Both the position numbers and the translations under genes were made by a program. A stretch of 64,000 nucleotides of DNA from Endobacter medicaginis (GTDB taxonomy: Bacteria; Pseudomonadota; Alphaproteobacteria; Acetobacterales; Acetobacteraceae). Of the stretch, positions 41,924-52,120 are shown piece after piece; the first letter of the stretch is position 1, and the number at the start of each line of letters is the position of its first letter. The stretch covers positions 1-64,000 of the forward strand of contig NZ_JACHXV010000009.1 of the NCBI RefSeq assembly GCF_014192375.1. The letters run 5' to 3'. Below the pieces are notes generated by a model. It was not told the origin of the DNA. It did no database searches and was given only the letters and a program-made list of their open reading frames with translations.

Positions 41924-43270
41924 TTATGGTGTAACGCTGAGTGACGGGTCGTGCCGGGGCGCGAGCCAGGCATAGGCGAGGAAGGCGCTCGCGAAGCCGA
42001 CATAATAGCCGATATCCGCCCCACCGAGCAGCCGCGCCACCGGACCGGTATAGACCTCGGAGCTGGCGAACAGCGCGATGGTGGCGATGGTGGTGACGAC
42101 GAAGATGCTCGCCCCGAGCGTCCAGGCGCGATCGGCGCGCGCATCGGTGTGCAGGCTGGCCGGCGGGCGCAGATACCAGTCGGCCAGCACCAGCGCGCTC
42201 CATGGCGCGATCCAGTACATCGTCAGCACCAGATAGCGGGCGTAGAAATCGGCATACGAGCCTGCCCCGGCCACGGCGAGGACATAGCCGAGTGCGGCGG
42301 TCAGCAGGGCGGCGATTGTGCGCGGCAGGCGCAGTCCGGCGGAGATCAGGCTGTAGGCGGCGGTATTGTCGTTGACCGAATTGCCGGTGATCGACGACAG
42401 CGCGATCACCGCCAGCACCGCCCAGCCGAGCCAGCCTGCCTGGTCGCGCAGCGCGTCGATCACACCCAGCGGCGAGCCCTCGCCGAGCGAGCCGGCGGTC
42501 AGCAGCCCGAGGATCTGGAACGGCGCTGACGAACACAGCAGCCCGGCCAGGGCGAGGCGGATGATGTGCGCCGGTGGCGTGCTGGCGGGCAGGTAGCGCG
42601 TGTAGTCCGACGAATACGACACCCAGGAGAGGTTGAAGCTGGCGATCACCGCGGTGGCCAGCACGATGTTGGGCCAACTCGCCTGCGGAGCGTAATTGGC
42701 GCCGAATCCGCCACGGGCGACCGACAGAACGCCGATGCCGATGAAGGCGAGCAACAGCGGCCCGCCGAGGAACTTCTGCAACCCCTGCACCAGGTCATGG
42801 CCATAGATGCTGGCCGCCATCTGGCACAGGGCGAGCACGCCGAGAGCGGCCCAGAACGGCATCGGGACCCCGAACAGCAGCAGCAGCGAGCCGAGGGCCG
42901 CGGCGGCGGGGACATTGTTCACCGCGTCCCAGCCGACGCAGTAGATCCAGTTCAGCAACGACGGCAGGCGCAGGCCGCGATCGCCGAGCACGCGGCGCGA
43001 CGCCTCCATCTGGGTGAGACCGGTGCGCGGCCCGATCACCGCGGCGAGTGCGACCGGCAGCGCGCCGAGGATGTTGCCGACCAGGATCGCCGCGATGCCG
43101 GTCAGCGGGCCGAGGCCGAGATGCACCAGCAGCACCCCCGACACCCAGCCTCCAGGACCGAGATTGGGCGAGAAATGGCTCCAGAACACCCGGTCGACCG
43201 GCATGGTCTGCCGCGCGGGCGGCACGCCCTCGGTGACATTGGCCGGACCCGATGCCTCCAGCAGCGCCAT
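41924..43270 (-). CDS. NCS1-family cytosine/purine permease
   Basis: This 448-residue inner-membrane protein has about 12 helices and NCS1 signatures: FWSHFSPNLGPGGWVSGV, VGWDAVNNVPAA, SWVSYSSDYTRYLP and GNSVNDNTAAYSL. It imports a nucleobase or hydantoin-like compound; specificity is unknown. ATG 43270 precedes the conserved region, and longer starts (43327) overlap the divergent promoter. It lies 137 bases from the divergent paoA start; a purine-salvage link with the adenine deaminase at the window end is possible but distant. Confidence 0.88.
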   Translation of the reverse strand: MALLEASGPANVTEGVPPARQTMPVDRVFWSHFSPNLGPGGWVSGVLLVHLGLGPLTGIAAILVGNILGALPVALAAVIGPRTGLTQMEASRRVLGDRGLRLPSLLNWIYCVGWDAVNNVPAAAALGSLLLLFGVPMPFWAALGVLALCQMAASIYGHDLVQGLQKFLGGPLLLAFIGIGVLSVARGGFGANYAPQASWPNIVLATAVIASFNLSWVSYSSDYTRYLPASTPPAHIIRLALAGLLCSSAPFQILGLLTAGSLGEGSPLGVIDALRDQAGWLGWAVLAVIALSSITGNSVNDNTAAYSLISAGLRLPRTIAALLTAALGYVLAVAGAGSYADFYARYLVLTMYWIAPWSALVLADWYLRPPASLHTDARADRAWTLGASIFVVTTIATIALFASSEVYTGPVARLLGGADIGYYVGFASAFLAYAWLAPRHDPSLSVTP

Positions 43271-43407
43271 CTTCCGTCCCCGCCCCCTGCCTGTCGCCGA
43301 TACGGGCAGAGTGTGGCGCGGGACCATGTCGCGCAACAGGGGCGACGCTTCCGGCAGGACGCGTTCTGCGGCACAATGGCCCGGTACAGACGATGGCCGG
43401 AGGGCAG

Positions 43408-44103
43408 ATGACCGATCCAGACCGCCCCTCCCGCACGCGGGACGAGCACCCGCCTGGGCGGCGCGCCCTGCTCCAGGCAGGCGCAGCACTCGGGCTGGCC
43501 GGCGGGCTCGATCGTCCGGCACGGGCCGAGCCGACACCCGCAGCCCCCCCCGCGAAGCCGGCGGGCGCGCATCCCGTCGCCCGCAAGGTGGCGAAGGTGG
43601 CCGTCACCCTGTCGGTCAACGGACAGAAGCACGCGCTCAGCCTCGATCCGCGCACCACCCTGCTCGATGCGCTGCGCGAGACGCTGCGGCTGACCGGCAC
43701 CAAGAAAGGCTGCGATCACGGCCAGTGCGGCGCCTGCACGGTGCTGCTCGACGGGGTGCGGATCAATGCCTGTCTGACCCTGGCGGTGATGCACGACAAC
43801 ATACCGATCACCACCATCGAGGGCGTCGGCGGCCCCGATCATCTGCATGCGCTGCAACAGCATTTCATCGATCACGACGCCTTCCAGTGCGGCTATTGCA
43901 CGCCGGGGCAGATCTGCTCGGCGCTGGGTATGCTCGGCGAACTGAAATCGGGCGCGGCCAGCCATGTCAGCGCGAAACTCGACGGTCCGCACGAGGCAAG
44001 TGCCGCGGAATTGCGTGAACGCATGAGCGGCAATCTGTGCCGATGTGCCGCCTATCCGAACATCATCGCCGCGATCACGGATTTTGCGGGCAAGGCGGCA
44101 TGA
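43408..44103 (+). CDS. paoA: Aldehyde oxidoreductase [2Fe-2S] subunit (PaoA-like)
   Basis: This 231-residue protein has a Tat-type signal ([16 protein letters not shown]), so the complex is periplasmic. Two [2Fe-2S] clusters are indicated by [15 protein letters not shown] with the downstream NAC (plant-type) and [12 protein letters not shown] with [10 protein letters not shown]. The layout equals E. coli PaoA (YagT). The start at 43408 gives an intact twin-arginine signal after GGAGGG. It overlaps paoB by four bases. Confidence 0.93.
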   Translation: MTDPDRPSRTRDEHPPGRRALLQAGAALGLAGGLDRPARAEPTPAAPPAKPAGAHPVARKVAKVAVTLSVNGQKHALSLDPRTTLLDALRETLRLTGTKKGCDHGQCGACTVLLDGVRINACLTLAVMHDNIPITTIEGVGGPDHLHALQQHFIDHDAFQCGYCTPGQICSALGMLGELKSGAASHVSAKLDGPHEASAAELRERMSGNLCRCAAYPNIIAAITDFAGKAA

Positions 44104-45122
44104 GGGCGTTCGACTACCAGCGTGCGCGCAAGCCCGAGGACGCCCTGTCGGCGAATGCGGCGCGCTACATCGCCGGCGGCACCAACCTGCTCGACCTGAT
44201 GAAGCTGGAGATCGAGCGGCCGGAGCGGCTGGTCGATCTCAACGCGCTGGCGCTCGACAGGATCGAGGACCTTCCCGACGGCAGGCTGCGCATCGGCGCT
44301 CTGGTGCGCAATGCGACCCTGGCCGCGCATCCGCTGGTGGTCGCGCGCTATCCAGTGCTCAGCCGCGCGCTGCTGGCCGGTGCGTCGCCGCAACTGCGCA
44401 ATCGCGCCACCACCGGTGGCAATCTGCTGCAGCGCACGCGCTGCCCGTATTTCTATGATCCCGCGCAGAACTGCAACAAACGTGATCCGGGGGCGGGCTG
44501 TTCGGCGCGCGGGGGCCTGACCCGCAATCTCGGCATCCTCGGCATCAGCGAGGCGTGCCTGGCAACCCATCCCTCCGACATGGCGGTGGCGATGCGCGCG
44601 CTCGATGCGGTGGTGGAGACACGCCTGCCGGGCGCGCCGGGGGAGACGCTCGGGCGCTCGATCCCGATCGCGCAGTTCCATCTTCTGCCGGGCAGCACGC
44701 CGCAGATCGAGACCATCCTGCAACCCGGCGAACTGATCACCGCCGTGGTGCTGCCGCAGCCGCTCGACGGCGCGCAGCGTTATCGCAAGGTGCGTGATCG
44801 GGCCTCCTATGCGTTCGCGCTGGTCTCCGTCGCGGTGACGCTGAAGATGAAGCAGCAGAGTGTCGCGCGCGTCAGCCTCGCCCTCGGCGGGGTGGCGCCG
44901 AAACCATGGCGCATCGAGGAGGCGGAGAGCAGGCTGGTCGGCCAGCAGCTCAGCGACGACGCGCTCAAGACGTTCTGCGACGCGCTGCTGTCCGGCGCAC
45001 AGGGAAGTGCGACCGGCAACGCCGCCGATCCACACCGGCTCGACAACGCCAACGACTTCAAGATCCCGCTGGCACGGCGGATGATGATCGCCACCCTGCG
45101 CGACGCGGCGAAAGAGGCCTGA
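44100..45122 (+). CDS. paoB: Aldehyde oxidoreductase FAD subunit (PaoB-like)
   Basis: This 340-residue FAD-binding subunit of the xanthine-oxidase family has [33 protein letters not shown] and the extra cysteine loop ([20 protein letters not shown] then AGCSARGG) that in E. coli PaoB binds an unusual [4Fe-4S] cluster. Its presence marks this as a true PaoABC-type enzyme rather than a xanthine dehydrogenase. It is coupled to paoA by ATGA, and paoC starts four bases after its stop. Confidence 0.93.
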   Translation: MRAFDYQRARKPEDALSANAARYIAGGTNLLDLMKLEIERPERLVDLNALALDRIEDLPDGRLRIGALVRNATLAAHPLVVARYPVLSRALLAGASPQLRNRATTGGNLLQRTRCPYFYDPAQNCNKRDPGAGCSARGGLTRNLGILGISEACLATHPSDMAVAMRALDAVVETRLPGAPGETLGRSIPIAQFHLLPGSTPQIETILQPGELITAVVLPQPLDGAQRYRKVRDRASYAFALVSVAVTLKMKQQSVARVSLALGGVAPKPWRIEEAESRLVGQQLSDDALKTFCDALLSGAQGSATGNAADPHRLDNANDFKIPLARRMMIATLRDAAKEA

Positions 45123-45126
45123 ACCG

Positions 45127-47385
45127 ATGGAGATGACCGCGCCCGTCGGCCGCAATGCGATCGACATCAACGCCGGCGGCCTGATTGGCAAGAAGCTGCC
45201 GCGTGTCGAGGGTCCGCTGAAGGTCAGTGGCCGCGCACCCTATGCCTATGAGGTGCATCCCGACGGAGTCGAAGGCGTGCTCTACGGCTATCCGGTGCCC
45301 GCCCCGATCGGGCTGGGCAGCATCGGCAGCATCGACACCGATGCGGCGACAGCATCCCCCGGCGTGATTGCGGTGCTGACGCACGACAACATGCCGCAGG
45401 GCTATGCCAGCGGTCCGGCGCTGGCGGCCGCGCTGAAGGAGAACCGGCTGGTCAATCCGATTCTCGCCAGCCATGTCATCGATCATTACGGACAGCCCGT
45501 CGCCTGCGTGGTTGCCGAGACCTTCGAGCAGGCGGTGGCGGCGGCGGCACTGGTCAAGGTGGAGTGCTCTGCCGACGCATCCCCGCATTTCGACCTGCGC
45601 ACCGAGCAATACGACGCGCCGAAGCCCGCCGGCGGCCCGCCCCCGGACAGCCGCAAGGGCGATTTCGACCGCGCCTTCGGCAGCTGCGCGCTGCGTATCG
45701 ACGAGAGCTACAGCACGCCCGCACAGAGCCAGGCGATGATGGAGCCTCCGGCGACGCTGGCGATCTGGCATGATGCCAACAGCCGCGATGCGAAGGCACC
45801 GCGCCTGACACTGCACACCTCGCATCAGATCGTGGACTGGGCGCAGGAAGCGGTGGCAGCCCTGTTCGGCCTCGACCGCGAGGCGGTGGAAATCCTCTCG
45901 CCCTATGTCGGCGGCGGCTTCGGCGCCAAGCTCCAGGTGCTGCCGGATGCGATCCTCGCCGCCGCCTGCGCGAAGGTCACCGGTCGGCCGGTGAAGATCG
46001 CGCTGCCGCGGCCGCAGATCTTCAACGCCACCTCGCATCGCTCCGCCACCATCCAGTGGGTGCAGCTCGGCGCCGACCGCCATGGCGTGCTCAAGGCGGT
46101 GGCGCACCGCTGCTGGAGCGGCAACCTGCCCGACCGCACCTTCTACGAGCAGGCGGCGGCGCAGACGCGGCATCTCTATGCCACGCCGAACCTGCTGATC
46201 GAGCAACGCAATGCGGCGCTGAACCTCACCCTGGCCGCCTCGATGCGCGCGCCGGGCGAGGCGGTCGGGCTGCTGGCGCTGGAATCGGCGATGGACCAGC
46301 TCGCCGAGCTCGGCCAGATCGATCCGATCGAGCTGCGGTTGCGCAACGAGCCGAAGACGGACCCGGAGACCGGCAAGCCTTTTTCCGAACGCCGGCTGGT
46401 GGAATGCCTCAAGCTGGGCGCGGATAAATTCGGCTGGAGCAAACGCACCGCACCCGGACAGCGCAGCGAGGGGGCGTGGATGATCGGCATGGGCATGGCC
46501 TGCGCGATCCGCACCAACCTCAATCGGCCGAGCGGCGCGAAAGTGACGCTGTCGGGGGATGGCAGGCTGCTGGTGCAGACCTCGATGACCGACATCGGCA
46601 CCGGCACCTATACGATCCTCACCCAGATCGCCGCCGAGATGCTCGGGCTCGATCCGTCGATGGTCACGGTGGCGCTCGGCGACACCGATTTTCCGGCCAG
46701 CTCCGGCTCGGGCGGGTCGTGGGGGGCGGGCAGCAGCGGCTCGGCGGTCTATGACGCCTGCATGAACCTGCGCGCGCGCCTCGCGCACGAGGCCCGTATT
46801 CCCGCCGACCGCGCGGTCTTCGCCCGCGGCCGCATCGGTGACGGCCGCCGCCGCTCACAGCCGCTGCGCGCCCTGGTACGGCGTGGTGCGCTGGTCGCGA
46901 CCGGCTCGATCAGCTTCGGCAGCTTCTCCGAGCAGTATTACGAGGCCGCCTATGGCGCGCATTTCGCCGAGGTGGGCATCGATCGCGACAGCGGAGAGAT
47001 CAGGCTGCGGCGCATGCTCGGCGTGTTCGACATCGGCCGCGTGCTCAACCATGCGACCGCCCGCTCCCAGCTCATCGGCGGCATGACGCTCGGCGTCGGG
47101 GCCGCGCTCAGCGAGAACCTCGTCGCGGACACACGTTCCGGCGCCTTCATCAACCACGATTTCGCCGAGTATCTGATCCCCGTTCAGGCCGATATCGGCG
47201 AGATCGACGCGATCATGCTCGATGCGGTCGACGACAAGACCAATCCGCTCAAATCCAAGGGCGCGGGCGAGATCGGCGTCTGTGGCGCGGGGGCCGCGGT
47301 GGCGAACGCGATCCACAACGCCTGTGGCGCGCGGGTGCGCGACTACCCGATCACGCTCGACAAGATCATGGACCATCTGGGGTGA
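45127..47385 (+). CDS. paoC: Aldehyde oxidoreductase molybdenum subunit (PaoC-like)
   Basis: This 752-residue catalytic subunit binds molybdopterin (probably the cytosine dinucleotide form) and oxidises aromatic aldehydes to acids. Seen: LPRVEGPLKVSGRAPYAYE at the start, SPYVGGGFGAKLQ, ASMRAPGEAVG (substrate-site Arg), TDIGTGTYTILTQIAAEMLG and the catalytic Glu715 in KSKGAGEIGVCG. Length matches E. coli PaoC. No own signal is present; it would be co-exported with PaoA. Its stop overlaps the next gene's GTG. Confidence 0.93.
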   Translation: MEMTAPVGRNAIDINAGGLIGKKLPRVEGPLKVSGRAPYAYEVHPDGVEGVLYGYPVPAPIGLGSIGSIDTDAATASPGVIAVLTHDNMPQGYASGPALAAALKENRLVNPILASHVIDHYGQPVACVVAETFEQAVAAAALVKVECSADASPHFDLRTEQYDAPKPAGGPPPDSRKGDFDRAFGSCALRIDESYSTPAQSQAMMEPPATLAIWHDANSRDAKAPRLTLHTSHQIVDWAQEAVAALFGLDREAVEILSPYVGGGFGAKLQVLPDAILAAACAKVTGRPVKIALPRPQIFNATSHRSATIQWVQLGADRHGVLKAVAHRCWSGNLPDRTFYEQAAAQTRHLYATPNLLIEQRNAALNLTLAASMRAPGEAVGLLALESAMDQLAELGQIDPIELRLRNEPKTDPETGKPFSERRLVECLKLGADKFGWSKRTAPGQRSEGAWMIGMGMACAIRTNLNRPSGAKVTLSGDGRLLVQTSMTDIGTGTYTILTQIAAEMLGLDPSMVTVALGDTDFPASSGSGGSWGAGSSGSAVYDACMNLRARLAHEARIPADRAVFARGRIGDGRRRSQPLRALVRRGALVATGSISFGSFSEQYYEAAYGAHFAEVGIDRDSGEIRLRRMLGVFDIGRVLNHATARSQLIGGMTLGVGAALSENLVADTRSGAFINHDFAEYLIPVQADIGEIDAIMLDAVDDKTNPLKSKGAGEIGVCGAGAAVANAIHNACGARVRDYPITLDKIMDHLG

Positions 47386-47876
47386 TCGCGACGGCGCTGA
47401 TCTCGACCCCCGACGAGCTCGCAGCACTCGATACCGCACTCCGCAGCGGGCCGAGTGCGACCGCAGTGCTTGCAAGCTGGTGTGCGGCGCGCGGCTTGGC
47501 CGGACGTATGCATGTCGAGCGCCTGGACGTCGCCGGCGCTCCCTCGCCGGCCGAGCCGAGCGGGCTGCTGCCGACCGCGGGTCCGCGTTACCGACGCATC
47601 AGGATGTTCTGTGGCGACATCGCGGTGTCGGAAGCCGAGAACTGGTACGACGAGACGGCGCTCGACCCGGCGATGCAGGTCGCGCTGGCCCGGACCGATA
47701 CGCCGTTCGGGATCGCCGTGGCCGGGCTGCGGTTCCAGCGCCGGCTGATCGCGGCCCAGCTCGATGCGCGGGGACTGGAGCATCGCGCAGCACTCTACCG
47801 GTCCGGCCACGAAGCGCCGTTCTGCGTGGTGGTGGAGCGCTACGGGTGCGCAGCGCCCGGCGAGACGGTGGCCTGA
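47382..47876 (+). CDS. Chorismate-lyase-like protein coupled to paoABC
   Basis: This 164-residue protein starts at a GTG overlapping the paoC stop (GTGA). Its second half matches the chorismate pyruvate-lyase/UTRA-like fold: RYRRIRMFCGDIAVSEAENW, a TDTPFG segment, FQRRL, and LEHRAALYRSGHEAPFCVVV, comparable with UbiC's arrangement of Arg, T-P-L/F-G and R-x-S/A-x-L-x. It may release 4-hydroxybenzoate from chorismate, or be a non-enzymatic relative. Coupling to an aromatic-aldehyde oxidase that can make hydroxybenzoates is suggestive. Confidence 0.55.
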   Translation: MIATALISTPDELAALDTALRSGPSATAVLASWCAARGLAGRMHVERLDVAGAPSPAEPSGLLPTAGPRYRRIRMFCGDIAVSEAENWYDETALDPAMQVALARTDTPFGIAVAGLRFQRRLIAAQLDARGLEHRAALYRSGHEAPFCVVVERYGCAAPGETVA

Positions 47877-47943
47877 CATCGGGTCCGGACGCTGGCACGG
47901 CCCGGAAACGACCTTTTAATCTTTCTGCCTCATGCTGCCTGGC

Positions 47944-49329
47944 ATGAACGATGATGCTCATGGCCGTGCATTGCTGAGCGCAGGCGAGTGGTCCGCAGCG
48001 CAGGCCTATTGGTCGGCACGGCGACCGGCAGACAGCACCGCGCTGGCCAACCTGGCCGCCGCCTGGCATGGCAGTGGCCGTCACGACCTCGCCGTGCTGA
48101 CCGCGCAGGCGGCGATCCGCGCCGATGAGCGGGACTGGGCGGGCTGGGGCGCGCTCGGCAACGCGCTCGCCGGGCACGGCGAGTTCGATGCCGCGATCGC
48201 CGCCTTCGCACAGGCCGTGCGCCGCGCGCCGAACCATGCCACCCTGCTCGCCAATCTCGCCGTCACCTGCCGCGACGCCGGGCAACCAGAACTGGCGATC
48301 CAGGCGCTCGACCAGGCGATCGCGCTGGAGCCCGGCAATGCACAGTTCCTGACCGATCGCGCCGTCGCCCTGCTCAGCGCGGGACGTCTGCGCGACGGTT
48401 TCGAGGCGTTCGAGCAGCGCTGGCAGCTCGACGACATGCCGGCAGCCCCCTTTGCAGTGCCGTCGTGGCGGGGCGAGAACCCCGCCGGGCTGCGCATCGG
48501 GCTGTTCGAGGAGGGCGGGTTCGGCGACACGCTGCAATTCGTCCGCTACGCCCCGCTGCTCGCCGAACGCGGCGCAAGGGTCGTGCTGTACGTCCGCCCA
48601 CCCCTGCGGCGGCTGCTGTCGCAGCTTCCGGGCATCGAGCATGTGGTGTCGGACGATGCGACGCAGACGCAGATCGGGCCGCTGGACCGGCAATGCTCGC
48701 TCATGAGCCTGCCGGCCGCGTTCGGCACCGATCTGCATTCGGTCCCGTCCGCATCCTGGCTGCACGCCGAGCCGGCATCGCGCAGCACCTGGGCAGACCG
48801 GCTGGACGCGCTGTGCGACGATGGGCTGCGGATCGGACTGGTCTGGGCGGGACAATGCCGCGCCCAGCCGCATCAGGCCGCGATGGATCGCAGGCGCTCG
48901 ATGCCGTTGGCGGCCATGGCGGCTCTGGCCGGCCCGGGGCGACGCCTGATCAGCCTGCAGATCGGCCCGGAGGCGGCCCAGCCTCCGCCACCGGGCATGG
49001 AGCTTGTGGACCTCACCTCGCAGATCGGCGATTTCGCCGACACCGCGGCCCTGGTCGCCAATCTCGACGTCGTGGTCGCAGTCGATACCTCCACCGCGCA
49101 TCTGGCGGCCTCGATGGGAGTGAAGGTTCTGCTGCTGTCGCGCTACGACCAGTGCTGGCGCTGGCTGGCCGGGCGCGAGACGTCGCCGTGGTATCCGTCG
49201 CTGCAGATCCTGCGGCAGGACCGGCCGGGCGACTGGTCGGGGCCGATCGCGCGGGCGGATCGCGCGCTGTCGGCGTTACGCCCGCGCCTGCGCGCCGATC
49301 GGCTCAGCGTGGAGGATGCGCTTGCATGA
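47944..49329 (+). CDS. TPR protein with glycosyltransferase-9-like domain
   Basis: This 461-residue protein has about four TPR units in residues ~10-155 (LANLAAAWHGSGRHDLAVLT, WGALGNALAGHGEFDAAIAA, LLANLAVTCRDAGQPELAIQ). These are followed by a GT-B/heptosyltransferase-like domain with LFEEGGFGDTLQFVRYAPLL, LRIGLVWAGQ and VVAVDTSTAHLAASMGV. This fusion is frequent in methylotrophs and Acetobacteraceae; it probably glycosylates a protein or surface molecule. ATG 47932 is an alternative start. Its end overlaps the convergent aminotransferase gene by 26 bases. Confidence 0.82.
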   Translation: MNDDAHGRALLSAGEWSAAQAYWSARRPADSTALANLAAAWHGSGRHDLAVLTAQAAIRADERDWAGWGALGNALAGHGEFDAAIAAFAQAVRRAPNHATLLANLAVTCRDAGQPELAIQALDQAIALEPGNAQFLTDRAVALLSAGRLRDGFEAFEQRWQLDDMPAAPFAVPSWRGENPAGLRIGLFEEGGFGDTLQFVRYAPLLAERGARVVLYVRPPLRRLLSQLPGIEHVVSDDATQTQIGPLDRQCSLMSLPAAFGTDLHSVPSASWLHAEPASRSTWADRLDALCDDGLRIGLVWAGQCRAQPHQAAMDRRRSMPLAAMAALAGPGRRLISLQIGPEAAQPPPPGMELVDLTSQIGDFADTAALVANLDVVVAVDTSTAHLAASMGVKVLLLSRYDQCWRWLAGRETSPWYPSLQILRQDRPGDWSGPIARADRALSALRPRLRADRLSVEDALA

Positions 49330-50497
49330 AATCGGCGATCCGATCGCAGGCCTCGGCGATGCGCGCTTCCTCGGACGCAAAGCACAGCCGCAGGCACCCT
49401 TCGCCCTCCGGTCCGAAGGCGATGCCGGGGGCGAGGCCGACGCGAGCCTCGACCAGCAGGCGCCTGGCGAGATCGAGCGAATCGGTGCAGCCGGCGACGG
49501 AAAAGAAGCAGTACATACCCCCCTCCGCGCGCGGCGCCGCAATGCCGTCTATCGCGCCTAGCCGGTCGCAGGCGAGATCGCGCAGATCGCGATAGCGCCC
49601 CACCATCGCGCGCACCGGCGCGGGGCCGGCATCGAGTGCCGCAATCCCGGCCTGCTGCACGAAGGCGGGGGCGCAGGAGGTATTGTATTCGATCACCCGC
49701 GCTAGATGCGGCATCAACGACGGCGGAGCGACGATCCAGCCGAGCCGGTAGCCGGTCATCGACCACGCCTTGGAGAAGGAATTGACCGAGATCAGCCGGT
49801 CCTGCGTGTCGGCGATGGCGAGAAATGAGGGTGCGGCGTCGGCAGCGAAATACAGCCGCTCGTAGACATCGTCGGCGATGATCCAGATGCCCAGGCGCCG
49901 GCAGTGATCGAGAATGGCGCGTTGCGCATCGGCATCGATACACCAGCCGGTCGGATTGGCCGGCGCGTTGATCAGCACCATACGCGTGCCTGGGCGCAGG
50001 GCTGCGAGCAGTCGGTCGAGGTCGAGCGACCACAGGCCATCGCGCAGATGCAGCGGCACCGTCTCGACACTGGCGCCAAGCAGGGAGGGGATCTGGGTGA
50101 GGTTGGGCCAGCTCGGGGCGATCATCACCACCCGGTCGCCGGGCTCGACCATCATCTGGCAGGCCAGCATCACCGCGCTCACCCCCGACGAGGTGACGCC
50201 GACCCGTTCCGGCGTGACCGGTCGGCCCAATGCCAGGAGTTCGCGCGCGATCGCCTCGCGCAGGGCGGGCAGACCCAGATTGGGCGTGTAGAACACCTCC
50301 GCACGCTCCAGCGCCGCCCGGGCCGCCTCGGCGATATACGTCGCAGCGGGCGCCTGCGCCTCGCCGAACCAGAGCGGGATCGGCGGTCGCCCGTCATCGG
50401 GCAAGGTGGCGGCGAGCTCCGACACCTCGCGGATCGCCGAACCTCGCAGCCCTGCCACGGCCGCGCGCGGCAATGCGGCGAACCCGGCCGATGACAT
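49304..50497 (-). CDS. Class I/II PLP aminotransferase
   Basis: This 397-residue fold-type I aminotransferase has PNLGLPALREAIAREL, the NAPANPTGW loop, ADDVYERLYF and the PLP-lysine segment SVNSFSKAWSMTGYRLGW, ending with RLCFASEEARIAEACDRIADF. It resembles aspartate/aromatic aminotransferases; the exact amino donor is not determined. ATG 50497 begins the conserved part. It follows moaB by five bases on the same strand, so the two are probably co-transcribed. Confidence 0.9.
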   Translation of the reverse strand: MSSAGFAALPRAAVAGLRGSAIREVSELAATLPDDGRPPIPLWFGEAQAPAATYIAEAARAALERAEVFYTPNLGLPALREAIARELLALGRPVTPERVGVTSSGVSAVMLACQMMVEPGDRVVMIAPSWPNLTQIPSLLGASVETVPLHLRDGLWSLDLDRLLAALRPGTRMVLINAPANPTGWCIDADAQRAILDHCRRLGIWIIADDVYERLYFAADAAPSFLAIADTQDRLISVNSFSKAWSMTGYRLGWIVAPPSLMPHLARVIEYNTSCAPAFVQQAGIAALDAGPAPVRAMVGRYRDLRDLACDRLGAIDGIAAPRAEGGMYCFFSVAGCTDSLDLARRLLVEARVGLAPGIAFGPEGEGCLRLCFASEEARIAEACDRIADFMQAHPPR

Positions 50498-50502
50498 CGT
50501 TC

Positions 50503-51045
50503 TCAGACCTCTTTCAGACGCGGCATCAGCTCGACGAAATTGCACGGTACATGCCGCGAATCGAGCTGCCAGACCAGGATGTCGTCCCAGCCATCCTTCA
50601 CTGCGCCGGTGCTGCCGGGCAGCGCGAACAGATAGGTGCCGCCGGCGACCCCGGCGAGCGCGCGCGACTGGATGGTGGAGGTGCCGATCTTGGCATAGCT
50701 GAGCATGCGGAACAGTTCGCCGAACCCCTCGATGCGTTTCTCGATCACCGCCTCGAACGCCTCTGGCGTGACGTCGCGCCCCGTGACTCCGGTGCCGCCA
50801 TTGGTGATCACCACATCGACCATCGGGTCGGCGATCCAGGCGCGCAGCCGATCGGCAATGGCGTCGCGGTCATCGGGCAGCAGGGCGCGGTCGGCAAGCA
50901 CGTGACCGGCCGCCTCGAGCCGGGCAATCAGCGCCGCGCCGGACGTGTCCGTCTCGAACGTGCGGCTGTCGGAGACGGTGAGCACGGCGATGCGCACCGG
51001 CAGGAAGGGGCGCGAATGGTCCAGTCGGTGGGCAAAATCGAACAT
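50503..51045 (-). CDS. moaB: Molybdenum cofactor biosynthesis protein B
   Basis: This 180-residue MoaB/MogA-fold protein has [37 protein letters not shown] and [18 protein letters not shown]. It adenylates molybdopterin before molybdate insertion. The start at 51045 ([14 protein letters not shown]) is followed by the typical MoaB N-terminal extension. It lies near paoABC, which needs the cofactor, although on the opposite strand. Confidence 0.92.
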   Translation of the reverse strand: MFDFAHRLDHSRPFLPVRIAVLTVSDSRTFETDTSGAALIARLEAAGHVLADRALLPDDRDAIADRLRAWIADPMVDVVITNGGTGVTGRDVTPEAFEAVIEKRIEGFGELFRMLSYAKIGTSTIQSRALAGVAGGTYLFALPGSTGAVKDGWDDILVWQLDSRHVPCNFVELMPRLKEV

Positions 51046-51076
51046 GCCGCTACTAGGCCCGATCGGATGCTGCGGA

Positions 51077-52111
51077 TCAACCGGGCAACGCAACCGCCTT
51101 GGCGAACAGGCCCGGCAGGCCGGTGGGCGACGCCGCATCACTCCAGACTGGAGTCGCGACGAGATCGACCGCCGCCTCCAGTCCGATCCGGCCGTCGAAC
51201 ACCTGCAGATCGAGCGCGAAATGGGTGAAGACGTGTCGCACGGTGCCGATCTCGCGGCAGTCATTCACCCCGGCTGGCGGGGCGGCATCCGGGCGCTCGG
51301 CGGTCCAGGCCGGGCCCGGCAGGCCGAGCATGCCGCCCAGCAGGCCGCGCGGCGGGCGCCGTTCGAGCAGCAGCCGCCCAGCCGGATCGCGCAGCCGCCA
51401 GGCGATGCCGAAACGCTGCGGGCGCGCCACCTTGGGCGCGCGCAGCGGCAGTTCAGCAGCGATGCCCTGCGCCTGTGCCGCGCAGGCGTCGCGCCAGGGG
51501 CACAGCGCGCAGGCGGGGCTCCGCGGCGTGCAGATCGTGGCGCCGAGATCGAACAGCGCCTGGGCGAAGTCCGACGCCCGTGCCTGCGCCTCTGCCCCCG
51601 TGTTCAACGTCTGCGCGAGCGCGGCGAGACGCGGCCTCGCCCCCGGCACCGGCTCGGCGACCGCGAACAGGCGCGCGGCCACGCGCTCGACATTGCCGTC
51701 CACCGGCACCACCGGCGCGCCGAAGGCGATCGCCGCCACGGCGCGGGCGGTATAAGGGCCGATGCCCGGCAGGGCTTCAAGCCCGGCGATGGTGTCTGGA
51801 AAGCCGCCACGCGCCGCAACCAGTTTCGCGCAGGCATGCAGGTTCCGGGCCCGGCTGTAATAGCCCAGTCCCGCCCAGGCGGCGAAGACGTCGGCCTCGC
51901 CAGCCCGGGCCAGCGCGTCTATGGTGGGAAACGCGGCCAGAAATCGCGCGTAATACGGCTTCACGGCGGCCACGGTGGTCTGCTGGAGCATGATCTCGCT
52001 CAGCCAGACGCGGTACGGGTCGGCGGTCTCGCCTGGCAGCACGCGCCAGGGCAGGACACGGCGATGGCGGTCATACCAGCGCAGCAGCGCACGATCGGAT
52101 GGGGTGGTCAC
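51077..52111 (-). CDS. mutY: A/G-specific adenine glycosylase
   Basis: This 344-residue base-excision repair enzyme removes A opposite 8-oxoG. Present are [19 protein letters not shown], the helix-hairpin-helix [14 protein letters not shown], the catalytic Asp in [15 protein letters not shown], the [4Fe-4S] cysteines in [17 protein letters not shown] and a C-terminal NUDIX-like 8-oxoG recognition domain ending near [10 protein letters not shown]. The start is a GTG at 52111; no ATG fits the N-terminus. It is divergent from the DUF721 gene with nine bases between starts. Confidence 0.93.
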   Translation of the reverse strand: MTTPSDRALLRWYDRHRRVLPWRVLPGETADPYRVWLSEIMLQQTTVAAVKPYYARFLAAFPTIDALARAGEADVFAAWAGLGYYSRARNLHACAKLVAARGGFPDTIAGLEALPGIGPYTARAVAAIAFGAPVVPVDGNVERVAARLFAVAEPVPGARPRLAALAQTLNTGAEAQARASDFAQALFDLGATICTPRSPACALCPWRDACAAQAQGIAAELPLRAPKVARPQRFGIAWRLRDPAGRLLLERRPPRGLLGGMLGLPGPAWTAERPDAAPPAGVNDCREIGTVRHVFTHFALDLQVFDGRIGLEAAVDLVATPVWSDAASPTGLPGLFAKAVALPG

Positions 52112-52120
52112 GGGCGGTCT

